A stretch of DNA of 64,000 nt from Anniella stebbinsi (lineage: Eukaryota; Chordata; Lepidosauria; Squamata; Anniellidae), in contig JARDYH010000007.1 in assembly GCA_029215795.1 (NCBI GenBank), forward strand, positions 76,953,763 to 77,017,762, written 5' to 3'. The notes beneath the pieces are model-generated. The model was not told the origin of the DNA. It ran no database searches and was given only the letters and a program-made list of their open reading frames with translations. The position numbers and the translations under genes were made by a program. Shown piece after piece: positions 32,331 through 43,625 of this stretch (its first letter is position 1; the number at the start of each line of letters is the position of its first letter).

Positions 32331-33393
32331 ACTTGTGGGCTTTCTACATGTGGGGAAAGCCCCGTGGTGGCTGAGGATCTGGGCCCCATTGGTTAAACAA
32401 CAATGGTGCAGGTCCGTTGCCACCTCAGGGCTTCCCCACAACGCTGCATTTTGAAAAAGTCAGGGATTTACCCCAACTTTTTCAAAGAGAGTGATGCCAA
32501 CATGGCGCTTCTGCCATGTAACGTCGCTCTACTGCCAATATGGGGCCAACCAGGGGGCGGAGCCTGGTGGAAGGTGACCAGTGATTGGTTGCCTTCCACC
32601 AAGGGGAGGGGGGTGGCTCCGGGACCCAGATGGCTGCCCAGAAGCTCCACGTTGGGACCACCTGACGCCCCCTCAGGAGAGAAAAAGCACGAAGTTGAGG
32701 AGGAAGGCAGCACCAACCCGGCACCTTGAAGACTGTCCCTTTGCTCTTTCCTAAGGCTCTTCTGGAGACATTTTTAACATGGCTTTTAATTTTAACAGCT
32801 GCTGTGATTATATATTTTCCATTTCTGATATACTTCATCGCAATTTTATTTGTTTTCTTATCCTTTTCCTCGTGAGCTTCCTTGGGGGAACATAATGTTC
32901 TTAATGTAAGAATATAAATACCTAGAATGACTGATGTGAATAGTAGGTTTTTGAGCGCAAAAGGGGGTAAATGTGTACAAACTTGCTTCTAAATCTCTTC
33001 ATTTTGTTCATGATTTTAGGTAGATTGATTTGCATTTTTTTTAAAAAAAAAACGTTTTAACGAGTTGGAACTTGTTATATTCCTCAGCCTGCCAGAAAAT
33101 TGTACTTTGTGGTTTGTGTAAACCCTGATCAGTGGGAACTTCTCAATTAACCGATTAACTGATGGGAATCGAGAAAGCAATAACAGAGGCATGAGGACTC
33201 TGCTACCAACACACCACTCAGCAAAAAGTTCTCACGTCAGTAGAACATCATGGCCTAACATCTGAGGTCATGTGCACCAGGAAACATGGCAGCGCCTCCA
33301 CTTTAGAGGGCAGGGCTGCGTTGTACTGAGTGGAACAGTGGAGCTTCTTGGGGACATCTACCTGTAAAGTCTGAATAAAACACAGTCAGCTTC
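32331..33393. other. Unannotated stretch
   Basis: A GC-rich part at 32490-32730 gives overlapping frames on both strands (32403-32729 plus, 32482-32838 minus), but neither resembles a known protein nor has splice or repeat context. No gene called. Confidence 0.4.
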
Positions 33394-33550
33394 TAAGGCT
33401 AGATTTACACTATTGCTTTATAGCAGTATTGAAGTGCACTGCTAACTGTTGGGGCACAATCCACATTCCATACACCGCTTTCATCGTGTTATTTCCTGCT
33501 TTTTATTCCACATTCGCAATGATTTGACACAAGGTGTAGATCTGGCCTAA
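33394..33550. mobile_element. hAT-like MITE, 157 bp
   Basis: Its termini TAAGGCTAGATTTACAC and (inverted) TTAGGCCAGATCTACAC match with few differences. Interior as in 32086-32240. I could not see a clean 8-bp duplication. Confidence 0.7.
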
Positions 33551-33749
33551 GAGCCTATCTACTTGTAACAATAAGTGCATAGCATTCTGCATCACCAGCA
33601 GGGTTATTATTTCCCCTCCAGGTAATGCTGAGCATGCCCCCCACTGATTTTTAGCGGAAATGCAATGCACATGGAGAGGAGGTTTACCTATTCCCTCCCT
33701 AGCCAGGATTCCCATGAAAATCACCAATGGACGTGACCAGGAAATGCGG

Positions 33750-34069
33750 CACCCTAATGAGAACTAGGCCGCAAGACCTGATTCTCGGAAGATGCATTGA
33801 GATGGCGGCGGGGGACAGAAGCAGCGGCAGAAGCAGCGACAGAAGCAGTGGCGGCAGCAGCGGCGGCAGCAACGAGAAGGCAGCAGGTAAGTGGGGAGAG
33901 GGAGGTCTTTCTGGGGAGAGCGGGAGGGAGTGCTGTGGATGGACCAGGATCGGATCCAGATCCCGGATCTGAGTTGGATCGGATCGCACCCGATCCGATC
34001 TGGATTGGGCCTGATCCAGATCTGACAGATCGGGATCAGAATCGGATCGGGGGTCCTTTCACAGCCCTA
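33750..34069. mobile_element. Partial GATC-rich hAT-like element
   Basis: The right end, rich in GATCCAGATC/GATCGGATC words and finishing 'cacagcccta', is the same kind of terminus as in 36304-36647. The inner part resembles the 'tgagaactaggc' module of 1805-3266, followed by an AGC/GGC triplet-rich run at 33825-33880. No left terminus was found. Confidence 0.65.
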
Positions 34070-34343
34070 CTTTTGCACTTCAAAATTTACCCCAATGCCA
34101 CTGTTTTTGATCACTCCTACCACCTAAGTTCAGTTGAAGAAATTAAAGGAAAATAAAAGCTCAGCAATCAAGGAGGAGTTCTTTGTGCTGACCAGGTCTG
34201 TATCATCTAGCCTTCTCAGAACCTAATGTTTTCCCGACATTATTTGACAATTTCCAGAGGAATAGCCATGTGCATCTGTTGCAGCAAAAGCAACCTAAGA
34301 GTCCTGTGGCACTTTGAAGCCTAACACATTGACGGTGGCATTA

Positions 34344-34480
34344 GCCAGCCTTTCCCAACCTAGTGTCCTCCAGATGTTTAGGACTTCAACTCCCATCAGC
34401 CCTGCTAAGGTGGCCAATGGTTGGGAGTGCTGGGAGTTGTAGTCCAACACATCTGAAGAGTAGTAGGTTGGGGAAGGCCG
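34344..34480. repeat. Palindromic MITE ('actcccatca' family), full length
   Basis: Both ends are clear: 'agcctttcccaacctagtg' and, inverted, 'ggccttccccaacctac'. The inner arms are 'caactcccatcagcc' and 'ctgggagttgtagtcc'. Confidence 0.75.
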
Positions 34481-36295
34481 GTAGGAGCTTTTGTGGATCG
34501 CTATTACTGAATAGTCTTACCTATGGAGCAGATAGGTAAGATACATCTTGGATGGATAGCTAGCTAGATACTGACAATGATGATATCTTACTAAAACATA
34601 TCACCTGCGGTGCTGGCCCTGTGTTTGTGGTGATGCTGCCTTTTCCTCATCCTGCCCTCAGGCAGGTCTCTGTCACTCAAATGACTTCGCTGGGCAAAGC
34701 TAGTTTGAAATTAGAGGCACAGTGCCTGCCACCCTATCATTAGTGCATCTCTAAGCAGGGCTTTTGTGTGGCTCTTCACTGCAACACTCACCTGGCAGTT
34801 GCCTGCTGACAACGCTACACCCAGCCAGCCTTGGTGAACCCTATTTTTCTATCTACAAATGGGATGATTTCCATGTACCACTAACCCTTTGTTTGATGCC
34901 ACCATGGGCATACTCTGGTCCATGAAAGTGCATGGTTACACCGTGATGAGAGCGGACCAGTTTTGGATGATACCCAGCCTGTTCATTGGGACGGGCTTCC
35001 AAGTGACTCAGACCCTCAAAATGCTTGAATTGGAATTGGATTTTGTGTCCTTATCAGGATTGCAATAAACGAAGAGATAGCTTCAGTTTGCCAACTCCAC
35101 ATCACTTTAAGTGTGATGATGGTGCACGATCGATATTCCAGGAAATTCACACAGCTTCCGCCGCTGACATTGACAACAACCTTTGTTTAGACTCCCAGAA
35201 TGAAACTTGGAAGAATAGAGAAAAATCAGTAACATGATTAACTGCAGCCATCCCATAATTTAAGGTGTGCAATCCCATGTCAAGGCATGCCATAAGGCAG
35301 AAGTGTCAATGGTTGAAATGTCTTTGGAGCAACCTTTTAAATTACATGGAAATGCATGTAACAGAGCACTATTTTTTTTAAGACAGAAAACTTTTTAGGA
35401 GGCTTCAAGTATGAGTAGAAGAGCAATGGGGGAGTAAGCTTCATTCTTTCCCTGCCAGATGTTTGATGCTCAAATTTACATCTGTGAGCTGCCCTTTCCC
35501 TTGTGAAATTTCAGACACATATTTGTAAGGGTTAAAATGCATCTGAAACCCCATGGGGGTCAAAATCAATGAAGGTCAATTTTGTATGGGAAAAAAGGCC
35601 AGAGGAAAAAGAATGTTAGACTCCTTCCCCGTTACTCTGGTCCAGAGGCTACTTTTTATTTTTATTTTAAAAAGCAAACAAACCATTGAGGTTCTTTAAC
35701 ATGCATTTTCGCTATTACCTTAAATTAGTTCAGTTGTCATGGCATCCCCCAGGAATCCTGGGAATTGTAGTCAGAATTCTAAAAAAAAAAACCACCTCCC
35801 AGGTTCCAATTCCTTGGATGAATCCATGAGAACTAATACAGTTTACCAACTGATTTAAATGTTATGTAGCCTCAGATTCATATGGCTTGCCATTACAATG
35901 TATTATGTAGGGTGCACAGGAGCAAATAGCTGTATAATCTAACCTATGTACAGCCAAATTGTATTGACGCTGGGGTTTAAGCTCCTTTCCTCTCCCTGAC
36001 ATCAATTAGACTAAATTTGCTGAAACCAAATTTGGTTACCTCACTTTAACCTGGGTGTGTTTCATCCCGTCACTCTAACAGTATGGGGGTGGAAGAGGTA
36101 TGACAGGAGTTGAATAGGTTAGTGTGTACTTTGGCTAAGTGACAAAAGGGGAAAGAGTTGAGGTTGCAGGACAGGAGTGTCTCGCAATGTAAATTCTTTA
36201 ATATATTTGCTGGCTTTGTAAAATCAAGGTGCTGCTGTACTCACCGTGTCATGTAGGTAAAATCTTACCTACAGCTAAGTTACATTGGCGTTCGG
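34481..36295. other. Unannotated stretch
   Basis: No gene or clear repeat in 1.8 kb. The 70-residue frame at 35025-35237 has no family resemblance. This is one of the longest stretches in the window without an obvious mobile element. Confidence 0.4.
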
Positions 36296-36303
36296 CTTAT
36301 GGA

Positions 36304-36647
36304 TAGGGCTGTGCACGGATCCGGATCCGGATCCCAAATCTGGAGTGGATCAGGCTGATCCGGGCCTCCCAGATTGGATCAGGCCCGAATCAGGCCGGAT
36401 CGCATCCGCGATCCTGATCCAATTCAGATCCGTGCACAGCACTCCCTTCCACTCTCCCCGCTCTCCCCCTCCTTCCCACTCTCCCTGGTGACTTGCTGCC
36501 TCCTCCGTATCGTCCCCCATCATCCTCTCTCCTCGCTGTGTGCCTCCGCATTTCCTGCTCATGGCGGGTGACATCATCACCTGAAGCAAGCAGGAAACCT
36601 GACAGATTGGGATCTAGATCGGATCGGGAGGTCCGTGCACAGCCCTA
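36304..36647. mobile_element. hAT-like GATC-rich element, 344 bp
   Basis: Ends TAGGGCTGTGCACGGATC and, inverted, TAGGGCTGTGCACGGACC. Flanks cttatgga (36296-36303) and gttatgga (36648-36655) agree at 7 of 8. The left 130 bases are mostly GGATC words; the middle is a C-rich module ending in 'tcctctctcctcgctgtgtg' that recurs in the copy at 42540. Confidence 0.88.
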
Positions 36648-36655
36648 GTTATGGA

Positions 36656-37112
36656 CACACATTAGTGGGTCCCTTTCAACTTTGCTAATTTCATCCAAAA
36701 AAATAAGGTTGCAATCCCATTCCCACGCACATGGAAGTAAATTCCACTGGAATCAGTGGGACTTACTTCTGTGTAGACATTTATAGGACTGCATGTAATA
36801 AAAGAACACTATATATTCATGGCCAGCTAGATACAAAGCAAGTACACAGAGCGGTACCCACAATTTACATTCTACATTTGCATGGATCTATTCCCCATGT
36901 TGACTTTTAAAATAAGTACATGTAATTCATGCAATACATCTGCTCATGACTCCTGTACAATGTGTGAACAGCCCTATAGTAAATTGTTCTAAGTTTGGAG
37001 ACAGTGGGTTTCTTATCTTGCACTATAATGCAGGCATTGATACAATTCACACGGCACAGGTACCCAGGGTGGGGAGTGAATGTGGATTGTTTTCTGTGAT
37101 GTTCAAACCTGG
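36656..37112. other. Short interspersed palindromic repeat and unannotated DNA
   Basis: At 36712-36795 lies a short palindromic repeat ('gcaatcccattcccacgcac' ... 'gtgggacttacttctgtgta') with relatives near 47225-47330, 50815-50850 and 61405. The rest shows nothing. Confidence 0.5.
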
Positions 37113-37440
37113 AAAGAACATAAAAATATAAGGAGATCTATGCTGGATCAGACCAAAGGTCCATCTAGTCCAGCATTCTGTTCACACAGTGGTCAACCAG
37201 TTGCCTACGGGAAACTCACAACCAGGACATGAATGCAACAGCATCCTCCCACCCATGTTTCCCAGCAACTGGTATACATAGGCATACCGCCTCTATTACT
37301 GGAGGTAGCACATAGCCCTCAGGACTAGTAGCCATTGATAGCCTTCTCCTCCAGGAACTTGTCTAACCCTCTTTAAAGCCATCCAAATTGGTGTCCATCA
37401 CTACGGAAAGGTGGTATTATTCGTTCTTGTGTTCCAAATG
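37113..37440 (-). mobile_element. CR1/L3-like LINE 3' fragment
   Basis: The plus strand reads 'ggatcagaccaaaggtccat' and 'ctagtccagcattctgttca', the reverse complement of a common CR1-related 3' end in reptiles. About 330 bases, frameshifted. Confidence 0.7.
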
Positions 37441-38164
37441 TGGGCTGTTCCTTCCCTGACAAACCCACAATTCTTTGGATTAGACATCAGTTGCATATCA
37501 TCATTTCCCCCTAGTAGGTAGCTCATCCCCCAACCTCTTAATGTCTGGCTCAGGCATTTATTGATGTTCAACTCTCATTTCCTCCCAATTTGACTTCATC
37601 GAGTAGAATCACCTACCAGCCAGGAATTTCATTCTCCTAGAGATGTTGGAGAAATCCGCAATGGAGTCAAATGAGTTCGTATTTCTATCAATCCAACCTG
37701 TGCATTCTGCAACGGACCGGCTTTTTCCAAGTCATATGCAGACCAGTTTTCCACTTTTGGAGGGGGTGGAGGGATCTTCCTACCCAAGTTTCTGATGTGC
37801 ATTTACCCTACAAAACTGCTGCCCCTTTCGTGTATTTTTGCTGTGCGGGGCTCAGGTACAGTCCAATAATAATCCCATAAAGTTTTGGCTCAATCTAATC
37901 TAAGCCACTTTCTTTCATATAATATTCCATATAATATTCCAATTGAATCCACGTAATTGTGTGTTATATACAGATTATTCCTACGTAAAATATAGTTAAT
38001 TAAATGGAAATTGCTTAGATGATTAGATCAAACTGTTTGCAATGGTTGCATTGTGTTGTAGCAGATGCAATGCAACACTTACCCAACCCTGAAATGCATT
38101 CAGTTATTCTACCTGGATGTCTTTGGTTGAATGGAGCTGTAGCATTTTAACAGTGTGCGCAGTG
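37441..38164. other. Unannotated stretch
   Basis: Nothing recognisable. Confidence 0.4.
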
Positions 38165-38410
38165 TTCCCTTCACTAGGGTGGCCATCAAGCCTACCCTAA
38201 AGAAGACAGGCCTCTATTTGAAGGACTGAACAGTCCAAGTCCAGTTGAAAGACAAAGACCCCTATGAAGAGAGAACAAAGACCTTGGAGTTAATCATCCA
38301 GTTAGCACCTGGATAGCAGACTGAGCAGGCCTACAGATAACCTGCTCATGATCTTCCTCATAATGGGAAGCTGCACAGGGTTTCAGTTTCTAAACTTGCA
38401 TCTATATACA
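38165..38410. repeat. Interspersed repeat ('ctctatttgaaggactg' family)
   Basis: The words 'ctctatttgaaggactgaac' and 'cagttagcacctggatagca' recur, diverged, at 40255-40365, 44080-44240 and 48340-48545. The class is unknown; it is probably a non-autonomous DNA element. Confidence 0.5.
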
Positions 38411-39574
38411 TTATTAGCTTATGCAGATGTATCCCTTTGCTGGTGCTGTGCAAGAATTATGGAGAAATAGTTGGAACTTGGCTTACAGCATCCAGCTTTT
38501 GCAACTTGTTTTAAAGGTACCTTGTGCAACCTGCCTTCAATTTATCCTGCAAAATGTGGTGCACAGCCAATTATATCCCAAAACTCTTCCTCCTACTTTC
38601 AGAAGTACAACTCGCCCAAGTGGGGCCAGCAGAATACATTTGGGTGGCTGTCGTAGGCAGTAGTGTGTTGGTGGGGGAACCGCAGGGGAGGGCAAACCCT
38701 AGACTTCTTTCAAAGCTGGGTAATGACATCATCTGGGGTAAGTGAACGAGGTAATAACGAGGCTTTCAAGTTTTAATAATTCTTTGTGATAGATTAGCAC
38801 AGGGCATGGGTGGGCAACCTTGGGCCCATCGGCCTAATATGGCCTGCAGAAGTTGCCCATCCAGTCTGGGGAGGCTTGGGCTCCCTAAGCAGGCCCTACC
38901 CACTCCCCTCCCCAAGTCCCACCCTCTGGTCTGGAGACTATCAGGGGCTTTAGGTGGAGGCGGGGAGAGGAATCCCCATGTTATCTCCAGTTTCTGATTG
39001 GAGATAACAAGGGAATTCCCCGTGTGCCCCCCCCCCATGGTGGTGCACGGGGGAATCCTATTTCTTAGAAGAGTAGGGGGGAGGCTAGGCTCATTCTCAT
39101 AATGCTAAACCATGGTTTATTGGCACATCCAGTTGCAGCCCATTGAGTAGTCTGGCCCTGAGGCAACTCCCTTGCCTTTCCTCTAAGTTGGGCTGCCTTC
39201 AACCTGATGACCCTTGCTCCCCATTCTTGCTGCATCAGAGCAGCATCAGCAGGAAGTGCAAGTGTCATCACTCATCATCGTCAACATTGTTTACTCTTGA
39301 TAAGAAATTGCCAAAATTAAGCTTGACTTTAACGGATAGGTCCCTGCATCTCAATGCACCGGACACAAAGAAGAATCCATATTCAAAAGGACCAAAACAA
39401 CAACACCAAGCCAGTAAGGTCCCATGCATAGAACGTCAGGGTAGCACAACTACTTTGATCACCCCTTGGTCTGCAATTCATAGCCTTTTCTTAATCCTTT
39501 TCGAAACTATTTTTAAGAACGGACAAATTGTACACACAGAGACCTAACACAAGGAAGCAGGGCGGCTACTTAGG
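38411..39574. other. Unannotated stretch
   Basis: Short overlapping frames at 38421-38745 and 39143-39547 have no family resemblance. No gene called. Confidence 0.4.
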
Positions 39575-40127
39575 CACTGCCCCAAAAGAGGAAATGCATC
39601 AAATGCTTTAAAATCGCTCCACTGGCTGCCAATTAGTTTCCGGGCGAAGTATAAAGTGTTGGTCATTACCTTTAAAGCCCTACATGGTTTGGGTCCAGGT
39701 TACCTGCGGGATCGCCTTCTCCCGTACAATCCGCCCCGCACGCTCAGGTCCTCTGGGAAGAACTTACTGTGGTCGGCCAAGACTAGGCTGACAACTGTTA
39801 CCCAGAGGACCTTCTCTTCTGCCGCTCCCAGACTGTGGAATGACCTGCCGGAGGAGACTCGTCAACTTAACAGTCTTTTAGAATTTAAGAAAGCTATAAA
39901 GACTGTTCTCTTCCGGCAGGCATATCCAGTGTAATTTTTAGAATGTTTTTAGGATGTTTTAGGATGTTTTAATGATGTTTTAGGATGTTTTAATGCAGTT
40001 TTAATAATATTTGTCATGTTTTAATTAGTTTTATGTATTTTATCATGCTGTTGTTCCCCGCCTCGATCTAGATGGAGAGGCGGGTAAGAAATAAATCGTT
40101 ATTATTATTATTATTATTATTATTATC
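39575..40127 (+). mobile_element. L2-clade LINE 3' end
   Basis: The coding part reads SLHWLPISFRAKYKVL, then TFKALHGLGPGYL and PRLWNDLPEETRQL, the C-terminal signature of L2-clade LINE proteins. It is followed by a short 3' UTR ending 'ggagaggcgggtaagaaata' and (ATT)n. It is 5'-truncated, as usual for LINEs, and close in sequence to the copy nested in the L1. Confidence 0.88.
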
Positions 40128-41501
40128 ACCTCTGAAAGGAAAAGAGGAGACAGATCTGCACCAAATTTGCATATGCAAATTCAGACAGAAATACGATTGT
40201 TTCAATAGAAATGCAAGATGTCTCACCCTAGTGGGCAAGACAGAGACCAGGTGTCAAGTCCCTTCCTGTTCTGCCTTCATTGGGTTCTTCCTCTTTAAAA
40301 TGGACTTGCACCGGGCAGCCCTTCAAATAGAGGAATGTCCTCTGTAAAGTAGGCCACTCTACAAGGAAGTATCCAAACGACCCAGACTGGCTGATATGCC
40401 AAAGTCAGAAGTGGTTAGAGGAGAGGTGTGTGTATGGCCCAGGCCAAAGTGCAAAAGCCCATGTAGCAAAAATGCAGAGCACGGAGGCCCCATTCACCCC
40501 CCCCCCATTTTGCATCCTCTGCAATGCAAGTGTGAGGGGGGCAGTGTTGTGTCCAGCTCCAGGGAACTGGAAGAACTAGTGCTGTGCCAAAATCTGTCCT
40601 TGAATTTCTTGAAAGCTTTCCTCCCCAGAGGCTTCCATTTTTCTGCTGCCTCCTTCCTGAACTGAAAAGCCCAGGGGAAGACACCTCATGGTGTCTTCCC
40701 CTGGGCTTTCGCTGAAGCAAAGCTACAGGCTGCCAGAGATACGATTGTACAATGAAAGGCAAGTCACTCAAACCCTTCAGCCACCTCATAAGTAAGGTAA
40801 ACACAAGAATCCTGAACCCAAGCCATGAGAATTTCTCTAAAATGTCCTTCTGTTTTGAACTTATTTTCAAAAGCAATTTCTGTTATTTGATTGAATGAGA
40901 ATAGTTGAAAAACATGTGCAACAGATTAATTAACCTAACAAAGCAAGGCAGGCTCCTATCAACTAAATGGGCAGTTTCCCGCAGTGCCCAACAGGCTATT
41001 ACCAAACCCCTCCTTCAGAGAGGGTCTTCAAGTTGTAACTTCAGGCGAGTGGCTAACCTAGCGGAATGTGTCCCGCCTCATCTCAACTCCACCTGCTTGA
41101 ACTTGCAACAGACTGTGGGATCTGTCAGTTCCGATGTTCCCTCCCCCTCTGACAAAGACTGAGTTCCCAGGAGTGGAGAGGATGATCTCTGAACCTGGGT
41201 CTCCTGTTCAATAAGCTCCTAGGAAGATTCCTCCTTTGACTCCTGGAGAACCTTGGGGAATTTCCACCCCTCCTCCTCCTCCTCCTCCTTCTTCTTCTTG
41301 CTCCAAGTCCAATTCAGCATACACGTGCGGAAGACCGGGCCTGATCCTGGCAGCAGGTGAAGCTGTTCATCAACTGAAGAGCAGCTGAAGAAGTTCCAGC
41401 CAGCACCTCGCCCAAGGGTATTGCCCGCCCCACATCCTCTCCAAAGGGGAAAGGCGCAGAGTTGGTCCCCAGCAGACGTGATGGCTAGAGAAGCTCCAGA
41501 C
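40128..41501. other. Unannotated stretch
   Basis: Contains the 40255-40365 and 40455-40595 repeats already described, a perfect inverted pair 'cccaggggaagacacc' at about 40671-40706, and a CTC/CTT triplet run at 41268-41300. No gene called. Confidence 0.4.
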
Positions 41502-41504
41502 CAA

Positions 41505-41859
41505 GGTCCCCTCTACAAGGATTCGCTTTTGCGCCTGGTTAGGCGATTATGCGCAAAATCGCTGAAGCACATTTACGCCTAATACCTCTGCACGAGAGGC
41601 GGCGAGAGGCGGCGAAGCGCATTAACGGATGACCAAAATGCACTTTACAAGTAGTTAATGCGCATAAGCGCTTGTTCACATAGCCAAAATGCACTTTAAC
41701 GGCCGGAGCAAAATAAAACTCACTGTTTAACGCGCATTCGATAATGCGCATAATCGGAGGGATAGCGCGCCTCTACGCCCGATTTGCACTCCGTTCTTGT
41801 AGAGGTAAAAATTTTAATGCGCCTTGAAAGAGCTTTAAATGCCTCTTGTAGAGGCAGCC
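41505..41859 (+). mobile_element. 355-bp MITE derived from the Harbinger-like element
   Basis: Left end GGTCCCCTCTACAAGG and right end (inverted) GGCTGCCTCTACAAG; flanks CAA at 41502-41504 and 41860-41862. Its left half matches the left subterminal region of the 9.97-kb element (GATTCGCTTTTGCGCC against GATGCGCTTTTGCGCC) and its right half the right. Same orientation. CpG sites are partly decayed, so it is older than the copy at 43031. Confidence 0.88.
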
Positions 41860-41862
41860 CAA

Positions 41863-42539
41863 GTCCAGCTGCTCAGCATGTGCTACCCTTATGAGGATGA
41901 AGTGTAAAGCCAGGAACTCCGTCGGTGCTGGGGAAAGCAGCTGCTCTTCCTAGCATGACCAAGTCCCTTTCTCCATGCAGACAGAGACCTGGAACTCCAT
42001 GCCCCTCTCAGCACAGAGGAAGGCAAAATGGCGGCAGGGGTGGAATTCTGGCTGGAATTCTGGGCTTGGAAGGAGCAGGAAAAGAGCACCCACCCACACA
42101 TGGTCGTAGGTGGATTAAAGTTGCAGGCCCTTTGGAGATACTGGCACACAAAAGGGAAGGAACAGGTCTGCTGTGGAGGCTGTGCAGGGTGAGAAGGCAG
42201 AGGGAGTTGCCCTCCTTGTCTAAACATGAGCAAAGGGCAATTGATCAAGTGAAGATGGGCAGATAAAGCCTTAGTTGACTCACAGCCCAGGCAGCGACGG
42301 CGACAAACCACAGGGAGCCTGGGTAACCTGTTCTTACTGGAAATTCCGTGGCTGAAACGCTTCTTCCCCTCTTGGGAACCGCAGGTGATAATGGTTTGGG
42401 GTGAGCAGAGTGGGCAAGGGAGGTTTTTACAAGCTGAGGGAACACCTGAAGGCAAAAGAAGAAGAACCAAGAGGCTGTCGCCTGCGGACACTCTGACCTG
42501 CCAAGCCCTGTTCAAGGGTCCCTGTTCAAGGGTCCCTGT
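41863..42539. other. Unannotated stretch
   Basis: Long frames on both strands (41889-42515 minus, 41925-42266 plus) overlap and have no recognisable domain. A 15-bp direct repeat 'ttcaagggtccctgt' occurs twice just before 42540. Confidence 0.4.
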
Positions 42540-42762
42540 TAGGGCTGTGCACAGACCCCCGATCTGTTCCCGATCTGTCAGGTCTGGATCGGGCCCAATC
42601 TGACTTGGATCGGATTGGGCCTGATCAGATTCGATCCGGATCTGTGCACAGCACCCCTCCCACTCTCCCTGCTTACCTGCTGCCTCCTCCGCTTCATCCT
42701 GCCATCATCCTCTCTCCTCGCTGTGTGCCGCCACATTTCCCGTTCACGTCGGGTGATGATGT
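42540..42762. mobile_element. Truncated hAT-like GATC-rich element
   Basis: It starts TAGGGCTGTGCACAGACC and follows the 36304 element through the C-rich module 'catcctctctcctcgctgtg' up to about 42762, where it breaks off; the right terminus is missing. Confidence 0.75.
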
Positions 42763-43027
42763 TAGCAACCTAAATCTGACTATTTTAGCACTCTGGAGCA
42801 CTAAAGGGGTCAAATTTAGCTTGTGAATAATCTAAATTAATCCTTTTAGTACTAGGGAGCACAAAGGAGCATTAGAAGGTGAAATTTAGCTTGTTTGCAC
42901 CTAAATTTGATTATTTTAGTGCTCTGGAGCACTAAAGGGGTCAAATTTAGCTTGCAAACAACCACCAGCATGAGACGTGGGGCAACAATCACTCTGTGGT
43001 TCTTTAAAAAAAAAGAGAGAGAGAGAC
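42763..43027. repeat. Diverged direct repeats of about 125 bp
   Basis: The phrase 'ctctggagcactaaaggggtcaaatttagcttg' (given here only as position 42791-42823) recurs at 42922-42954, with a looser copy between. The class is unknown. Confidence 0.5.
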
Positions 43028-43030
43028 AAA

Positions 43031-43385
43031 GGCCTCCTCCACACGAGACGTTTAATGAGCCTTGAAGGCTCATTATAAATTTTACCTCCACACCAGCGGA
43101 GCGCAAAACGGGCGTACAGGCGCGTTATCTCCCCGATAATGCGCATTTTCGAATGCGCGTTAAATAGCGACTTTTATTTTTCTCCGGCCGTTAAAGCGCA
43201 TTTTCGCCGTGTGAACAAGCGATTATGCGCATTAACGTCTTCTAAAGCGCTTTTTGGACATCAATTAATGCGCTTCGCTGCCTCTCACCGCCTCCCGTGC
43301 AGAGGGATTAGGCGTAAATGCGCCTCCGCGATAATGCGCATAATCCCCGAACCGGGTGCAAAAGCGCATCCTTGTGGAGGGGGCC
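43031..43385 (-). mobile_element. 355-bp MITE derived from the Harbinger-like element
   Basis: Left end GGCCTCCTCCACACGAG and right end (inverted) GGCCCCCTCCACAAGG; flanks AAA at 43028-43030 and 43386-43388. It keeps the hairpin AATGAGCCTTGAAGGCTCAT and the whole GCGCAT array, in inverse order relative to the 9.97-kb element. Same length as the copy at 41505. The intact CpG words suggest it is young. Confidence 0.9.
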
Positions 43386-43459
43386 AAAGTTAGCTGTGCC
43401 AGTCCATGAGACAAAAATCAAATCAAGTCCAGCATCCATGGTTTGGCAATACTTTCATT

Positions 43460-43620
43460 ATGACCAAACATAGGAAGATAGGAAGCTGCCCTATACCATT
43501 GATACGGATTGGTTTCAAGCAAGATTCCTTCCTAGCCCAACCTGGAGATGCTGGCTGGGATTGAACCTTGAACCTTCTGCGTGCAAAACATGTGCTCTAC
43601 CACTGAGCTACAGCTTCCAG
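43460..43620 (-). repeat. tRNA-derived SINE
   Basis: On the minus strand the head reads 'tgtagctcagtggtagagca' (tRNA A-box region) and 'ggttcaatccc' (B box), followed by 'tctccaggttgggctagg' and a tail 'ggcagcttcctatctt'. This is a well-known SINE structure in squamates. It is not a functional tRNA: no acceptor stem pairs. Confidence 0.75.
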
Positions 43621-43625
43621 AATTC

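Noticed and set aside
41889..42515. 208-residue minus-strand frame
   Set aside because: No recognisable domain, no splice context, overlapped by frames on the other strand and flanked by mobile elements.
43560..43620. Possible tRNA gene on the minus strand
   Set aside because: Only A- and B-box regions match and no acceptor stem forms; the flanking body is a SINE.
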